64,000 bases of DNA, taken from NCBI GenBank assembly GCA_963281255.1, contig OY725498.1, forward strand, positions 4,278,001-4,342,000. Reading direction: 5' to 3'. Source of the stretch: Aphrocallistes beatrix (lineage: Eukaryota > Porifera > Hexactinellida > Sceptrulophora > Aphrocallistidae). Shown here piece by piece: positions 20,801-32,180 of the stretch. The notes beneath the pieces were generated by a model that searched no databases, was not told the DNA's origin, and saw only the letters and a program-made list of their open reading frames with translations. The position numbers and the translations under genes were made by a program. Position 1 is the first letter of the stretch. The number at the start of each line of letters is the position of its first letter.

Positions 20801-23025
20801 CTGTGGGAGTGTTCATCGTAAACGCGTCCCAATGTCAAGACAGAAATTAATCGAGTAATCATAGTATTTAAATCCTACTTTATCAAAATCGAATGGTTAG
20901 GTGCACATTTGCATATACAGCTACTCATTCACATCAAATTCAATTCATTATTAAAATCTTGCTAGAAGAGAACTACGGTCGACTAACTGGATACGAACAC
21001 TCATTCAGTACTGTGCTTCCTCATCATATATATTGTCATATTGGATCATAGACCTTATATAATAATATAGGAACCAAATAAACAGCCATTGAACAGTACT
21101 AGTACAAGTAGAACTCGGTTAGTACGTACCCTTCTGGGAAGCGGAAAAAGTGCGTACTAACAGAGTTGATATTAGATAAGAATCTATATGATAAATGAAT
21201 TCTGGTTCAGAGAAATGAGACGTACTAAGCCGAAGTATGTTGTATCCCGAGTACGTACTAACCGAGTTCTACTGTAATACACACGTACGTGTCCTGGAAT
21301 CTAAGCAGGAGCGGAATAATTCCCAGGTCTGTGATCTGGTTAGCTCCAGCTAGAGACAGCCGTGTAAGGGAGTGGAGGGAAGAGAGAGAGGAGAGTCCAT
21401 GGTCCGAAACACTCACCCAGTTCAGCTGCACACAGGACAGAGTGTGTGTAGCGTGCTGTGATAGCAGGTGACACACCTGGTCCCCCTTCAAGGTGTAAGG
21501 AGACCCAGGGTACAGATGTATGCTCTGTTGAAGAGAAATATGTGACAGATTTGCATGTTGGATATTGGATACCAAATTTAGGGAGTATTTCTGTTAAAAA
21601 TTTTTATGTAAATAATATTATATTATACCCTGCGTTGCCCCAATAAAGTGTCGCGTCATTTCCGTCATTTTGGGCGGGGAATTGATATAGGTTTGGGTAG
21701 TTACTATAAATAGAAAATCCAACGAAGGGTAAAACATTCCATACCTGGAGGTGGGGTGCTATGCCCTGGAACAAGAACTGTATTTGAGAGTCGGTGAGAG
21801 TAACAGAAGATTTGGAACAGTTGAAGTGTTTGGGTTGCTTAGAAAGGATCCATGACAAATTGTCCGTAGAAACAGACAGACCAGACAGATTGAGGTGTGA
21901 GTAGAGGAAGGGAGAGTTGGAGAGGAGGTGGAGTCTTCTGCAGGATTGAGAAACAGCGAGTAGAGAGGAGAGAGGGAGGTAGGAGAAGATGAGAGAGAGA
22001 AGCTCGTTAGGAAGGTCTAGCAACGCTGTGTTGTGAGGAAAATTCGGCTAAAAAGTTGATTGGAGCACTTTCAGTAAGAGATACAGGCTAAACTCCACAA
22101 AATCGTAATAGAAAAATGAATTTGGAAAATTCAAATTTTACTAAATCAAATAACCATGGATAAAGAATGAAGTGGATTGATACATTTTGATCTTAATTGA
22201 ATAATATGACTTGTGTAAATTAAGATAAGCTACTATGGAGATGGGGAATCGCTGGCATTTCCTTCAAAAAGAGAGCTGGGAAAACTGACTCAATAAAAAA
22301 CGCTAATAGTACAAAAAAAGAAGTATACTCACAATCTTAAGTGCTATCTTCTTACATTCCTGAGTTCCACTATTCTTAACACCTTTCCTTCTCCTCCTAC
22401 TCTCACTCCTCCTATCATCCCTTCTCAACACTTCCGGTCTACCGACACTAGCAGGCTTCCTCCATTGATAAACACCTGACCTCTTCCAGTGTCGCGAGTA
22501 CGGCTGAACAGTCACGAGTGGCGGTTCACCACTACTCACTCGCAAGCAAGACTCCACCTCGTCTTCTCCGTAGCTCAGACCGACCTTCTGGGGATCAACA
22601 TCGGTTCCATCTGGAGGATCCTGTGCAGAGATAGCCTTTAGGAAGTCCATACTTTCAAGAGCATTCTCTGCTTCCAATAACAGCTGAGTGAAGGAGTGAG
22701 GGAGTGGGGTAGAGTCAGGAGTAGAATGAAACCTGTCTTCTCGTGGAACTTGTCTCGAGTGGGAAGTTAGTTCGGATGGTTCCTCACTTCCATTCTCTCT
22801 CGTCTGAGTTGAGATACTCACTGGAGGGTGTGGGGGTGTGGAGGAGACAAGAGAGTTCCTCTCAGAAGGAGGGAACATTTGATGTCTGACCTGTGAATGG
22901 AATGGATCGGTTGTTCCGATATGGAACTGGGACTGGGAGAGGTGTGGAGTGATCGCTGATTCATTCGTGTTCCAAATTCGAGCGAGCTCTGACATCCCGG
23001 GAACCATGCTAGACATGTCACACAT
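17844..23025 (-). CDS. F-box/leucine-rich-repeat protein, SKP2-like, seven exons
   Basis: Exons on the minus strand: 23025-22333, 22047-21745, 21590-21285, 20874-20614, 20551-20418, 19691-19440 and a probable last exon 17916-17844. Borders are GT..AG and the frame is continuous, giving about 673 residues. Exon 1 encodes a Ser/Pro-rich disordered N-terminus ending in an RRRRKG basic cluster. The F-box begins near residue 240 (LLDLPNELLSLIFSYLPLSS) and recruits SKP1 in SCF ubiquitin ligases. Leucine-rich repeats follow, with LDLSSC, LNLGNC, LDLHSN, LNLSNA, LDLSGL and LSLNSC motifs; such repeats usually bind the substrate. N-terminal tail, F-box and LRR order resembles SKP2, but other FBXL families remain possible. 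The join of exon 1 to the F-box exon rests on matching phase 0. The last exon rests on matching phase 2, a TTTCTTAG acceptor and an in-frame TAG. Confidence 0.78.
18783..18849. mobile_element. short inverted-repeat insertion in last F-box intron
   Basis: GCCACACCTGAGGTG and CACCTCAGGTGTGGC face each other, and the outer CAGTGGCGGC end resembles hAT termini. The element is about 70 bp. The hAT assignment is a guess from the end sequence only. Confidence 0.4.
20193..20365. mobile_element. pogo-like MITE, CAGTCAG family, copy 1 (F-box intron 5)
   Basis: The left end CAGTCAGAATCGCTTATAAT and right end ATAAGCGACCCTGACTG form TIRs flanked by TA. Internal GTTCATAAT words repeat. A second copy lies at 23119-23287. 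Confidence 0.8.
21105..21274. mobile_element. MITE, GTAGAACTCGGTTAGTACG family, copy 1 (F-box intron 3)
   Basis: The left end (C)AAGTAGAACTCGG and right end CCGAGTTCTACTG are TIRs between TA dinucleotides. A second copy sits in the FN3 gene at 60474-60661. This copy ends 10 bases from the predicted donor at 21284, inside the intron. Confidence 0.8.
21652..21728. repeat. 75-bp dispersed repeat, copy 1
   Basis: GTCATTTCCG..TTTTGGGCGGGG..GTTTGGG..ACTATAAATAGAAAA recurs at 26940-27017, 49262-49342 and, inverted, 55905-55985. Here it lies in intron 2 of the F-box gene, just past the donor. Confidence 0.7.
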
Positions 23026-23556
23026 TTATTCGATGGACTAGCGCGAAATTTGTCTCCTTTTTAGCAATCTATTTATTAATTAAAAATAAACATGGCTCAT
23101 GATCAATGAAATGTAGTACAGTCAGGGTCGCTTATTATGAACATTCGTTTATTATGAACTAACCTCCTAGTCCCAATTTCATTTTTTAGATAGGATTTGT
23201 ATTGAATAAAGTTCGCTTAATTTGAAGTATCTCTATTATGAACAGATTTTTGGTCCCTTGGTGGTTCATAATAATCGACCCAGACTGTATATAGTATCAG
23301 TGGTGATAAGTTATAGACGTAGCTCTTTCATTACAAAAAAGAAGAGAAAATGATAAATCAATTAAATCTCTGGAAAAATAAAAAAACGAATAGAACGTCG
23401 ATTGCGTAAATATTTTAGAATTTCATATCAACAAGCATAATAATGTAATTCATAAAAATAAAAGGAATCCAAAACGTAAAATTTTAAAGAAACTTGGTAG
23501 TAAATACAAATAACAACAAGAGGAGGTGTTACTCGATTAATGATAGAAGTAGAGGG
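23026..23556. other. intergenic between F-box gene and NHL paralog A
   Basis: The upstream region of the F-box gene contains a MITE 94 bases from its ATG. The rest is the 3' flank of the NHL gene and resembles the 3' flanks of the other two NHL units, so the duplicated block extends to about 23310. Confidence 0.6.
23119..23287. mobile_element. pogo-like MITE, CAGTCAG family, copy 2
   Basis: The left end CAGTCAGGGTCGCTTATTAT and right end ATAATCGACCCAGACTG are TIRs with TA on both sides. It lies in the 5' flank of the F-box gene. It shares its layout with the copy at 20193-20365. Confidence 0.8.
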
Positions 23557-26500
23557 TTAGAATATTTTCAGCTTTCCTTTTTGTTTATCATCAACTATCA
23601 TCATTCTATTAATAGAATCAATAGCAATACCTGTAGGCCCAAATAAGATATCAGATCCATTTCCTATCTGGTGAATCAGTTCTCCTCTCTGGTTAAATAC
23701 ACTAATGACATCTCTATCAAAATCTGAAATTAGAATATTCTCTTCATGATCCAGAGTGAAGAACCAACCATCACCAACAGCATTACCTGTCCCTCTACTC
23801 ACAATACTGTGAGAATAGCTGAGATCTCTATTGAATATATGGATACAAGGATTTCCTTTATCCAATACAAATATTCTATCTTGAGTTAGTTTGATGTCTC
23901 GTGGAGAGTTTAACTGATTCTCTCCAAAACTAGTTTTGTAATTGAGATTTTGAGAATAGACAAATATCATATTCTTAATCCAATCACAAACATAGATATC
24001 TCCACTGTTCTCTGATACAGCTATTCCTCTCGGATCTGAGAGTTCATTGTTTCCAAACTCTTCAATGAATTCCCCATTCAGTTCAAAGATTAAAATATTC
24101 CGTCCCAACGGGCTTACATACACCTTATCATTCCATACTGTTATACCCCATGGAGAGTTCAGTTTATCAGCTCCATTCTCTCCGAATTTATACAAATACT
24201 GACCCTGATGATCAAACACCTGAATTCTGTGATTGTTATAATCAGCAATGAATATTTTAGAAGATCTGCTATCAATAGCAAGTCCTTGAGGATATTTCAT
24301 CTCTCCATCTCTACTCCCGAATCTGCTAGTTGTGTAGACAGGATTCATCTTATGCTGATAACGGATCACTTCAATGCTTCCCAGATTCTTCACAACATTC
24401 TCTACATATTCATTCCAGAATAAGCTCACATGAGGTGCAGAAGAATTGAATCGGATCTCATTTGATTTTATATCAATACTATTAAGGAATTCTTTCTTCA
24501 AAGATTTAAACATTTCGCTACCTCCTAGCGTGCTATCAGTGTAAGAACGCTCTTTAGTTAAATTTTTAAGCATCAACTCTCTCAAATTATATTCCTTTTC
24601 AAAATTTTGCTCAATTTCATCCAACTGAGAATCTAATTCTAATTTTCTCTCTGCCAATAGTTTCTCTATTAAGTCGAATTTGTTTCTTATTTCATTTCTC
24701 ACAGAGTCTATGTTTTGTTTCACTTCCATTAAGACTCTATCTTCACACTTCATCATAGAACAGCAGTATAGCAACCTAGAATAGTGTATCATTTACATGG
24801 ATAGAACTACTGTATTATGTTCATTTGAGTTTCTTATAACCATGATAGTGATTGAGATGATACATTGGAATTGATAAATTAATGGTTGGTACTGAGTCAA
24901 ATAACGAATCGGATGTGTTCGTGGTATAATGTTATTGATTAAGTACTGATCGTTACCTCCTCTCCCACAATCAGATATAAAATTGTCCAACATAGTTTTT
25001 CGCTCATTTAGATTCATATTTTCGCCATTACAAGCTATGATATAGAATTATGGATACAACCTTGACAGATTATAAAAAGTGCAAGATTCACACTTCTCGA
25101 TTTTCGTGCTTTCAGGAGCTACTCCAGTGCTATCAACCAGGGTTCCACGGAATCCTGGGTTGGAGTTTCGCCAAAGTGATTTTATGTTTCACGTTTTGAT
25201 ACTATAATCAAATGAAACAACAACGAACAAGTAACTAAGCGATCACAGAGCCGTAGGGATGGTTCGTCAACCGACCATGCACGGACCAGTTCAAATGTCT
25301 ATGTTACGAGCCTAATTTAGTTCCTGGATCCATTGTTTGTTAATTGTAAGTTCCTTAGTACGTTTAATAATTTCGAAGAGTTTCGTAAATTTAAAATGGT
25401 TGAAAAGCACTGAGCAACACCCTCGGTTTGTCCAACGAACCTTCAATATTTTTTACTATATGCTCACTTATTTATCGATAAAAAAATAATAATGATAATG
25501 ATAATAATGCCAATAATCCAAGATTCACCATGATTAACTACTATCCTAAACGATATGACACAAAAATGAAAATATATTTCCAACTAATTGGTAGAGATAT
25601 GACTCTGACCTAGAAGCATACTCCCATAGGTGCAACTAGGTCCATTCTACAGGGTGACCCATAAGTTCTGTTACAAGCTTCATTAGGTATAAAATTTCTA
25701 ATACTCAAACGATCTTAGTTATTATGGTCCTTAGAGATTGTAATTCGAATATCCTCAATGATTTTAAAAGATTTTTTCGATTCTATGACTTAGAAATGTG
25801 TTTTGTATGATGAGTTTTGAGAAGTAAAAATGTGTCCTGGTCCGTAGCGAAAATAGTGAATCAGGGCTCACTGCATCTGTAAAAAATGTCTTCATAATCG
25901 ATATCTCATGACGATTTAGCACCAGGTACCTTTCATTCGTCATAGAAATATTTCATAAATCCACTGAATTCGAATTCAGAAAGGAGAGAAAAAGTTATTC
26001 AGTCACAGTTCAAATTAGGTACATTTTCCAAAATTCCCCAAAAATGGCACTGTTTTTCACATCACAAAAAAATCTGATCTATTTGGTCTTCAAAATGCAC
26101 TGATCTGAACATCTTATATTTCTACAAATTTAGAGTGTTCAAGGGAAATGTGTGAGCTAATTTTTCCTAGAATTTGAAGACTCTGGGAAGATAACTTAAA
26201 AAGCAGTGGGCTCTGATTCACGATTTTCGCTGCGGACCAGGACACATTTTTTTTCTCAAAACTCACCATACAAAACACATAACTAAATCATAGAATCTTT
26301 TAAAATCATTGAGGATATTCGAATTACAATCTCTATGGGCCATAATAACTAAGATCGTTTGAGTATAAGAAATTTTATACCTATTGAAACTTGTAACAGA
26401 ACTTATGGGTCACCCTGTAGAGTGCAGGTACCATTCTGATTTAGTGAGTACCTGAGTACCTACCTAGAATTGATCAGATATAATACAAAAGTATATGGCA

Positions 26501-26582
26501 CACACACCCAGCGATCAGGACCTAGTTGCACCGATGATACTCACCATAGAAATACCAAGAAGGAACTGCGTAGCAACGACAT
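23557..26582 (-). CDS. secreted or membrane-anchored coiled-coil NHL-repeat protein, paralog A
   Basis: Exon 1 is 26582-26545 (38 nt) and exon 2 is 24775-23557, joined at phase 2 to give 418 residues. Exon 1 reads MSLLRSSFLVFLW and ends in a strong donor, ATG|GTGAGT. Exon 2 starts after TTCTAG and continues LLYCCSMMKCEDR, making a hydrophobic signal peptide or anchor of about 18 residues. A coiled coil (about residues 27-85) and a six-bladed NHL propeller (about 165-418) follow, with blades marked by YPQGLAID, FIADYNNHRIQVFD, GIAVSENSGDIYVCD and GIAIDS. There is no RING or B-box, unlike TRIM-NHL proteins. Without exon 1 the frame could start at Met codons within exon 2, but exon 1 is conserved in all three paralogs. 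NHL propellers bind protein, RNA or sugar; the ligand here is unknown. The intron carries a 768-bp Tc1-like insertion. Confidence 0.85.
25650..26417. mobile_element. Tc1/mariner-like long-TIR element in NHL-A intron
   Basis: The ends CAGGGTGACCCATAAGTTCT and AGAACTTATGGGTCACCCTG are inverted, and homology of the arms extends about 200 bp inward. TA flanks both sides. No transposase is encoded. The corresponding position in NHL unit C (about 34176) is unoccupied. Confidence 0.88.
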
Positions 26583-26652
26583 GATGGAGAATAAATCAAT
26601 TACAAAACGGGACTCGACAATATTAAATAATAAGAGAATAGGTATTAGACTT

Positions 26653-26660
26653 CTATATAA
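26653..26660 (-). promoter_or_regulatory. TATA box of NHL paralog A
   Basis: The minus strand reads TTATATAG about 71-78 bases before the exon-1 ATG at 26582. The same motif at the same distance is found upstream of paralogs B (30876-30883) and C (34411-34418). Confidence 0.6.
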
Positions 26661-26939
26661 GTGTATAGATGTAACTTGATAAGTGTAGGTAAGCAGTGAA
26701 CTGTGAATGGACTGTACAATGTCTCAGCTAGGAAGTTACTATGTATCTGCGATATTCACAATTAATTTATTTATTTTTCAAAAAAGTGTACGCACGTATT
26801 AAAACAACAGAATCTTCGACTGCACTATAGTATATATAAACTTCTAAAGGTATTAGAAATATCCATAATTAAAATGTCGCTCGACAAATCGATATTACAG
26901 CGCTGTAAGTGACTTGCACGTGAGATATGAATAAGAAAA

Positions 26940-27172
26940 ACAGATCGCGTCATTTCCGATTTAAGCCATTTTGGGCCATACAAGTTTGGGGTAGTACTAT
27001 AAATAGAAAATTCCAGGTGCAATGAAAGGTAAAACATTCCATACCTGGAGGTGGGGTGCTATGCTTTGGAATAAGAACTGTGTTTGAGAGTCAGTGAGAG
27101 TAACATAAAATTTGGAACAGTTGAAGTGTTTGGGTTGCTTAGAAAGGATCCATGACAAGTTGTCAGTAGACA
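26940..27172 (-). pseudogene. duplicated fragment of the F-box gene (exon 2 end plus intron)
   Basis: This segment matches about 21652-21868 of the F-box/LRR gene in the same orientation. It includes the 3' part of the F-box exon (WILSKQPKHFNCSK), the donor CAG|GTATGG and the 75-bp intronic repeat. The frame is still open with a few replacements (SS to FY, I to T, G to S). No F-box start or LRR exons accompany it, so it is a gene fragment rather than a gene. It sits between NHL units A and B. Confidence 0.8.
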
Positions 27173-27421
27173 ACCTGTCATGGAGTGATTTTCATCTCAT
27201 CATCAAAAAAAAGAGGAAATGATAAATCAATTATATTTCCAGAAAATCAAAATCAAATTAAACATTGATTTTGTGAATAATTTTAGAATCTCATATTAAC
27301 AAGCATACTATTGAAATTCACAAAAATAAAAGAATTCAATACTAGTATTAAAAGAAACTTGGAAGTAAATACAAATAACAACAAGAGGAGGTGTTACTCG
27401 ATTAATGATAGAAGTAGAGGG

Positions 27422-30400
27422 TTAGAATATTTTCAGACTTCCTTCTTGTTTATCATCAACTACGGCAATTCTATTAATAGAATCAATAGCAATACCTTCA
27501 GGCTGATAGATATCGGATCCACTTCCTATCTGGTGAATCAGTTGTCCTCTCTGGCTAAATACACTAATGATATCTCTGTAATAATCTGAAATTAGAATAT
27601 TCTCTTCATGATTCAGAGTGAAGAACCAACCATAACCAACAGCATTACCTATCCCTCTACTCACAATACTGTGAGAATAGCTGAGATCTCTATTGAATAT
27701 ATGGATACAAGGATTTCCATCGTCCAATACAAATATTCTATCCTGAGTTAATTTGATGTCTCTTGGAGAGTTTAACTTACTCTTTCCAAAACTAGTTTTG
27801 TATTTGAGATTTTGAGAATAGACAAATATCATATTCTTATTCAGATCACAAACATAGATATCTCCACTGTTCTCTGATACAGCTATTCCTCTCGGATCTG
27901 AGAGTTCATTGTTTCCAAACTCTTCAATGAATTTACCATTCAGTTCAAAGATGAAAATATTCCGTTCCCATTGGCTTACATACACCTTATCATTCCATAT
28001 TGTTATACCCCATGGATAGTTCAGTTTACCAGCTCCATTCTCTCCGAATTTATACAAATACTGACCCTGATGATCAAACACCTGAATTCTGTGATTGTTA
28101 CTATCAGCAATGAATATTTTAGAAGATTTGCTATCAATAGCAAGTCCTAGAGGATGTTTCATCTTATGTTGATAACGGATCACTTCAATGCTTCCCAGAT
28201 TCTTCACAACATTCTCTACATCTTCATTCCAGAATAAGCTCACATGAGGTGCAGAAGAATTCAATCGGATCTCATTCGATTTTATATCAATACTATTGAG
28301 GAATTCTTTCTTTAATGATTTAAGTATTTCGCTACCTCCTAGTTTGCTATCAGTGTAAGAACGCTCTTTAGTTAAATTTTTTAGCATCATTTTTCTCACA
28401 TTATATTCCTTTTCAAAGTTTCGCTCAATTTCATTCAACTGAGAATTTAATTCCAATTTTCTCTCTAACAATAGTTTCTCTATTTTGTCAAATTTGTTTC
28501 TTATTTCATTTCTCACAGAGTCTATGTTTTGTTTCACTTCCATTAAGACTCTATCTTCACACTTCATCATAGAACAGCAGTATAGCAACCTAGAATAGTA
28601 TATCATTTACATGGATAGAACTACTGCATTATGTTCATTTAGGTTTAGCACCTCACCCAGATTGTGAACTCTGAGAACATATTAGCATGGATTTAGTGTG
28701 TGTATACTGGGTGCCAATAAGTTCTGTCCCATGCTTGATTAGGTATAAAATTCCTTATACTCAAACAATCTTAGTTATTATGGTCTTTGGATATTATAAT
28801 TCGAATAATTTCAACGATATTAAAAGATTTTTCGTAAAATAATTCAGAATCCTGAATTGCTATCAATTATTTGAAAAATTCATTCATCCTTACTATTAAA
28901 ACTCAATTAATCGATCCATCTATCTACTTGTGTATCTATATCGAATTGATTGAAGAAACTGCCAGTCACAGGAAGCTGATTTTTGGCATGTGGGAGTCTT
29001 TAATTATGACGTCATTGTCACCTTTTTTATAATTAGAAACTTCAGTTTTTCGACCATAACTCAGTCATTTTATGTCATTTTATGTGATAAAAGGCTGCAA
29101 TTTTAATAGAATGTGCATATAAATATACCACACTTATGATATAACTACCATCAAATCAGTGTGGACCATGGGTCACTTACAGTGACCTAGACTAGTTTAA
29201 CACAACACATACAATTAAATGATGTGTCAATCAATTAATTTATTCTTACAACCTTCTAAAACAACAGAGATCGCCTGCACGGTCTCTGGGTATAGTTGGT
29301 TTAATTATAGGCTTACTCTACTCAATACTCAATCACATAAATTTGTTGTGGTTACGTACAAACACTTTAATATAAAGAAGTTTTCGAATCGTTTGTTTGC
29401 GACTATACAATCGTAGTATAGTCGCCAACTATTAAATGAGCGGCAATATATTATATATATATAAATATACACTACCCTACCAAAAGTATTTGTACACCTC
29501 AATATTTCCCATTAAAATAGTACTAAATGCGTCTATTACTGAACTGTCATGCAGTTAAACTAGACGAGATACAGTATATTTGATTTCAGATTCGTATTCT
29601 ACGCATTTGAATTACCTATTTTAGAGTTTTCAAATCAATTAAGTTTTAACTATGCCGAAATTTATCATCATGTGCTACCCTGTGTCACCTATCACCATCT
29701 GCTACAGTGGTTGAGACTCTAGAAAAGTGGTACATGTGGCACAGGTCGGGAATTTTAACCTTGGCAATTAGCAATTGATTTGAAACTTCGAAAATAGCTA
29801 ATTCAAATGCGTAGAATACGAATCTGAAATCAAATATACTATATCTCATATTTTAACTGCATGATCATTCTTTAATATAGCCATTTTAGTACTATATTAA
29901 TGGGAAATATTGAGGTGTACGAATACTTTGGTAGGGCAGTGCATGTCACTGGGTCAAGGGGTTGTGACTCATGACCCATCGAATTATGTGGCCCATGTGA
30001 CCCCTAACCCATGATCCTGTAATCCAGTGACCCAGTGACCCATGACTGGATCACCTGGGTCATCTGGGTCACTGGGTCAAGAGGTCGTGATCCATGACCC
30101 AAGTGACCCATGACCCAGTGACCCATGGTCCACTCTGATGACAATGACGTCATAATTCCATGATGAGTCAACATTTTCGTCTGAACTCAGAACTTACTGG
30201 AACCATAGCCAAAAGACTCCCGTATGTCAAAAATCAGCTTTCTGCACCTGGCATAAAAACGAAAATAAGGATAACCTCAATCAAAACTTGGATACTACAG
30301 TGCTAATCACAGTTTACGTTTCGATTCTATAATTAAAACAAAATAACAACAAACAAGTCGCTAACTAATCACAGGACTGTATATACGTATAGTCCATCCA

Positions 30401-30803
30401 ACTGGACATACCCGGGCCATTTCAAATGTCGACGAACCTGATTTAGTTCTTGTATTCGTTGGTTGTTAATTGTAATGTAATTATTATAGTAGATAGTCAA
30501 TGAATAGGAAGAAAGTTCCTCAATTCGTTTAATAATTTCGAATGGTTACGTACATCTAAAGAGGTTGAGAAGCACTGAGTACACTGTCGGTTTGTTTATT
30601 GACAAAATATTTATTTACTATATACTCATTTATTTATCGATAGAAAATAATAGTAAACGATTTAGTGAGTACCTGAGTACCTACCTAGAATTGATCAGAT
30701 ATAATACAAAAATATATGGCACACCCACCCAGCGATCAGGACCTAGTTGCACCGATGATACTCACCATAGAAATACCAAGAAGGAACTGCGTAGCAACGA
30801 CAT
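27422..30803 (-). CDS. secreted or membrane-anchored coiled-coil NHL-repeat protein, paralog B
   Basis: Exon 1 is 30803-30766 and exon 2 is 28589-27422, giving 401 residues. Signal exon, coiled coil and NHL propeller are as in paralog A. It differs by a loss of about 15 residues just before the first blade (QHKMKHPLGLAID, where A reads QHKMNPVYTT... before its blade) and by scattered substitutions around blade loops. The exon-1 coding sequence is identical to that of A. The 2176-bp intron is packed with repeats: REP-A fragments, a Tc1-like element and a GTGACCCA satellite. If that intron is not removed efficiently, the signal sequence would be lost. Confidence 0.83.
28704..28845. mobile_element. 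half copy of the Tc1-like element of NHL-A
   Basis: It begins TACTGGGTGCCAATAAGTTC and continues in parallel with the left arm of the element at 25650, for about 140 bp. The right arm is missing, so this is a truncated, older copy. Confidence 0.65.
28940..29150. repeat. REP-A copy 2, partial
   Basis: It matches 7845-8100 starting GATTGAAGAAACTGCCAGTC. About 60 bp of the copy-1 sequence before ATTATGACGTCATTGTCACC is deleted. Its inverted partner lies at 30140-30258. Confidence 0.7.
29470..29941. mobile_element. Tc1/mariner-like long-TIR element in NHL-B intron
   Basis: CACTACCCTACCAAAAGTAT at the left and ATACTTTGGTAGGGCAGTG at the right are inverted, and the arms pair over roughly 150 bp (TTCCCATTAA/TTAATGGGAA). 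No transposase is present. The left flank is TA; the right flank has changed. Confidence 0.8.
29942..30135. repeat. degenerate GTGACCCA satellite
   Basis: The words GTGACCCA, CATGACCCA and their complements TGGGTCAC and TGGGTCAT recur many times in both orientations over about 190 bp. A few more lie at 29160-29190. The array can fold on itself. Confidence 0.75.
30140..30258. repeat. REP-A copy 3, partial and inverted
   Basis: It carries GACAATGACGTCATAATTCC and then AAAATCAGCTTTCTGCACCTGG, the reverse complement of the start of the repeat at 7845. With 28940-29150 it forms a large interrupted inverted repeat. Confidence 0.7.
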
Positions 30804-30875
30804 GATGGAGAATAAATCAATTACAAAACTGGACCCGTACAAATATTGAATAATAAGAGAATAGGTATTAGACTT

Positions 30876-30883
30876 CTATATAA
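30876..30883 (-). promoter_or_regulatory. TATA box of NHL paralog B
   Basis: TTATATAG on the minus strand, 73-80 bases before the exon-1 ATG at 30803, matching paralogs A and C. Confidence 0.55.
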
Positions 30884-32180
30884 GTGCTATAGATGTAACT
30901 TGATAAGTGTAGGTAAGCAGTGGACTGTACAATGTCTTAGCTAGGAAGTTATTATGTATCTGTGATATTCACTATTTATTTATTTATTTTTTCAAAAAAA
31001 TTGTATCACCAGAATTTTGGACTGTACTATATATAGACTTCTAATGGTATCAGAAATATCCATTTAAAAAATGGCGGTTGACAAAATGATAGTACAGCTC
31101 CAGTAAGTGACTTGAACGTGAGATATGAATATAGTAAAATAGTATTCAGGAACTACTAAACTTTAAGAAAACTCGAAGCCACGAAAGCCACTGGATGCTG
31201 AAGGCAGTTTGAATATAACTAGACCAAAATATTCCAAGTTTGCTCGTTCTCGTGATACACCTAGCCTAATTCGTCGCTATCGTATATAATGCATAAATAA
31301 GAATATAACCGAATTCAGTGTATTTCCATTTTCGGATGATTTCGAGTCATAGCGGCTAAAATCAAGACATCTAGACAGTATAAGCTTGTACATAAGCTAC
31401 GGCTGTAGTGTAAAATCCCATGATTACATCATCATGCGCCTATAATGCCATGATATCACGTGACTACTTTAATTCTCCATCTCAAAAGCCTCCTTGACAC
31501 CTGGTTTTGAGCTCCATTCCTCCTTTCAGATTCAATCGGCCTTCGGCCTCCCCATCATATTGCCACGCCTAAAAGCACCCACTTCTTCCATATTACACGT
31601 TGTATATACAAATTAGGTTTCTACGACGAATTATTCCGTTAACGGGTTAAGAAAATACCTCTATCATATACATTTATAAAGCACAGTATATTACATATGT
31701 CGATTAATTTTCATGCTGGGGCAGAGAGAACTTTATAATACAGTGCCCCCCACCCCATTGCCGAGGTATGGAGGGGCAGTGCCCCCCTGCCCTCCCCTAT
31801 TCTACGCCTATGTATTGAATAAATAACCATGGATGAAGGGGATTGACAAATTTGAGGTGTAAGCATGTGAATTTCATGAGTTGGCATTAGTCTACCGGAG
31901 TTTAGGAAAGTGGCATTAGGAAGGCAAGACGTTGAGTTATATACGTAGCTGATTTTCATCTCATTACCAAAGAGAAAATGATAAATCAATGATATTCCCA
32001 AAAAATCAAAAACGAATTGAACAGCGATTCCGTAAATAATTTCAGAATTTCATAACAACAAGCATAATAATGGAATTACAAAAATAAAAGAATCCAATAA
32101 TACGTAGCATTAAAAGAAACTTGGAAGTAAATACAAATAACAACAAGAGGTGTCACTCGATTAATGATAGAAGTAGAGGG
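30884..32180. other. spacer between NHL units B and C
   Basis: No gene was seen. The 5' flank of B runs to about 31130 and the 3' flank of C starts near 31945. Between them is unique AT-rich DNA with a C/G-rich block at 31715-31815. Confidence 0.5.
31715..31815. mobile_element. possible hAT-type element end
   Basis: The minus strand begins CATAGGCGTAGAATAGGGGA and continues G-rich to GGGGGGCACTGCCCC. CATAGGCGTAGAAT is like common hAT termini. The other end was not found, so only one terminus is called. Confidence 0.35.

Noticed and set aside
24774-24796. A 21-nt intron GTAAATG..TTCTAG before the NHL exon
   Set aside because: Far too short for normal splicing; the TTCTAG is better explained as the acceptor for the distant 38-nt exon.
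24793-25017. Upstream minus-strand frame ending next to the NHL-A exon
   Set aside because: Conservation with the other NHL units stops about 40 bases before the long exon, so most of this frame is unique to A; it falls inside the proposed intron.
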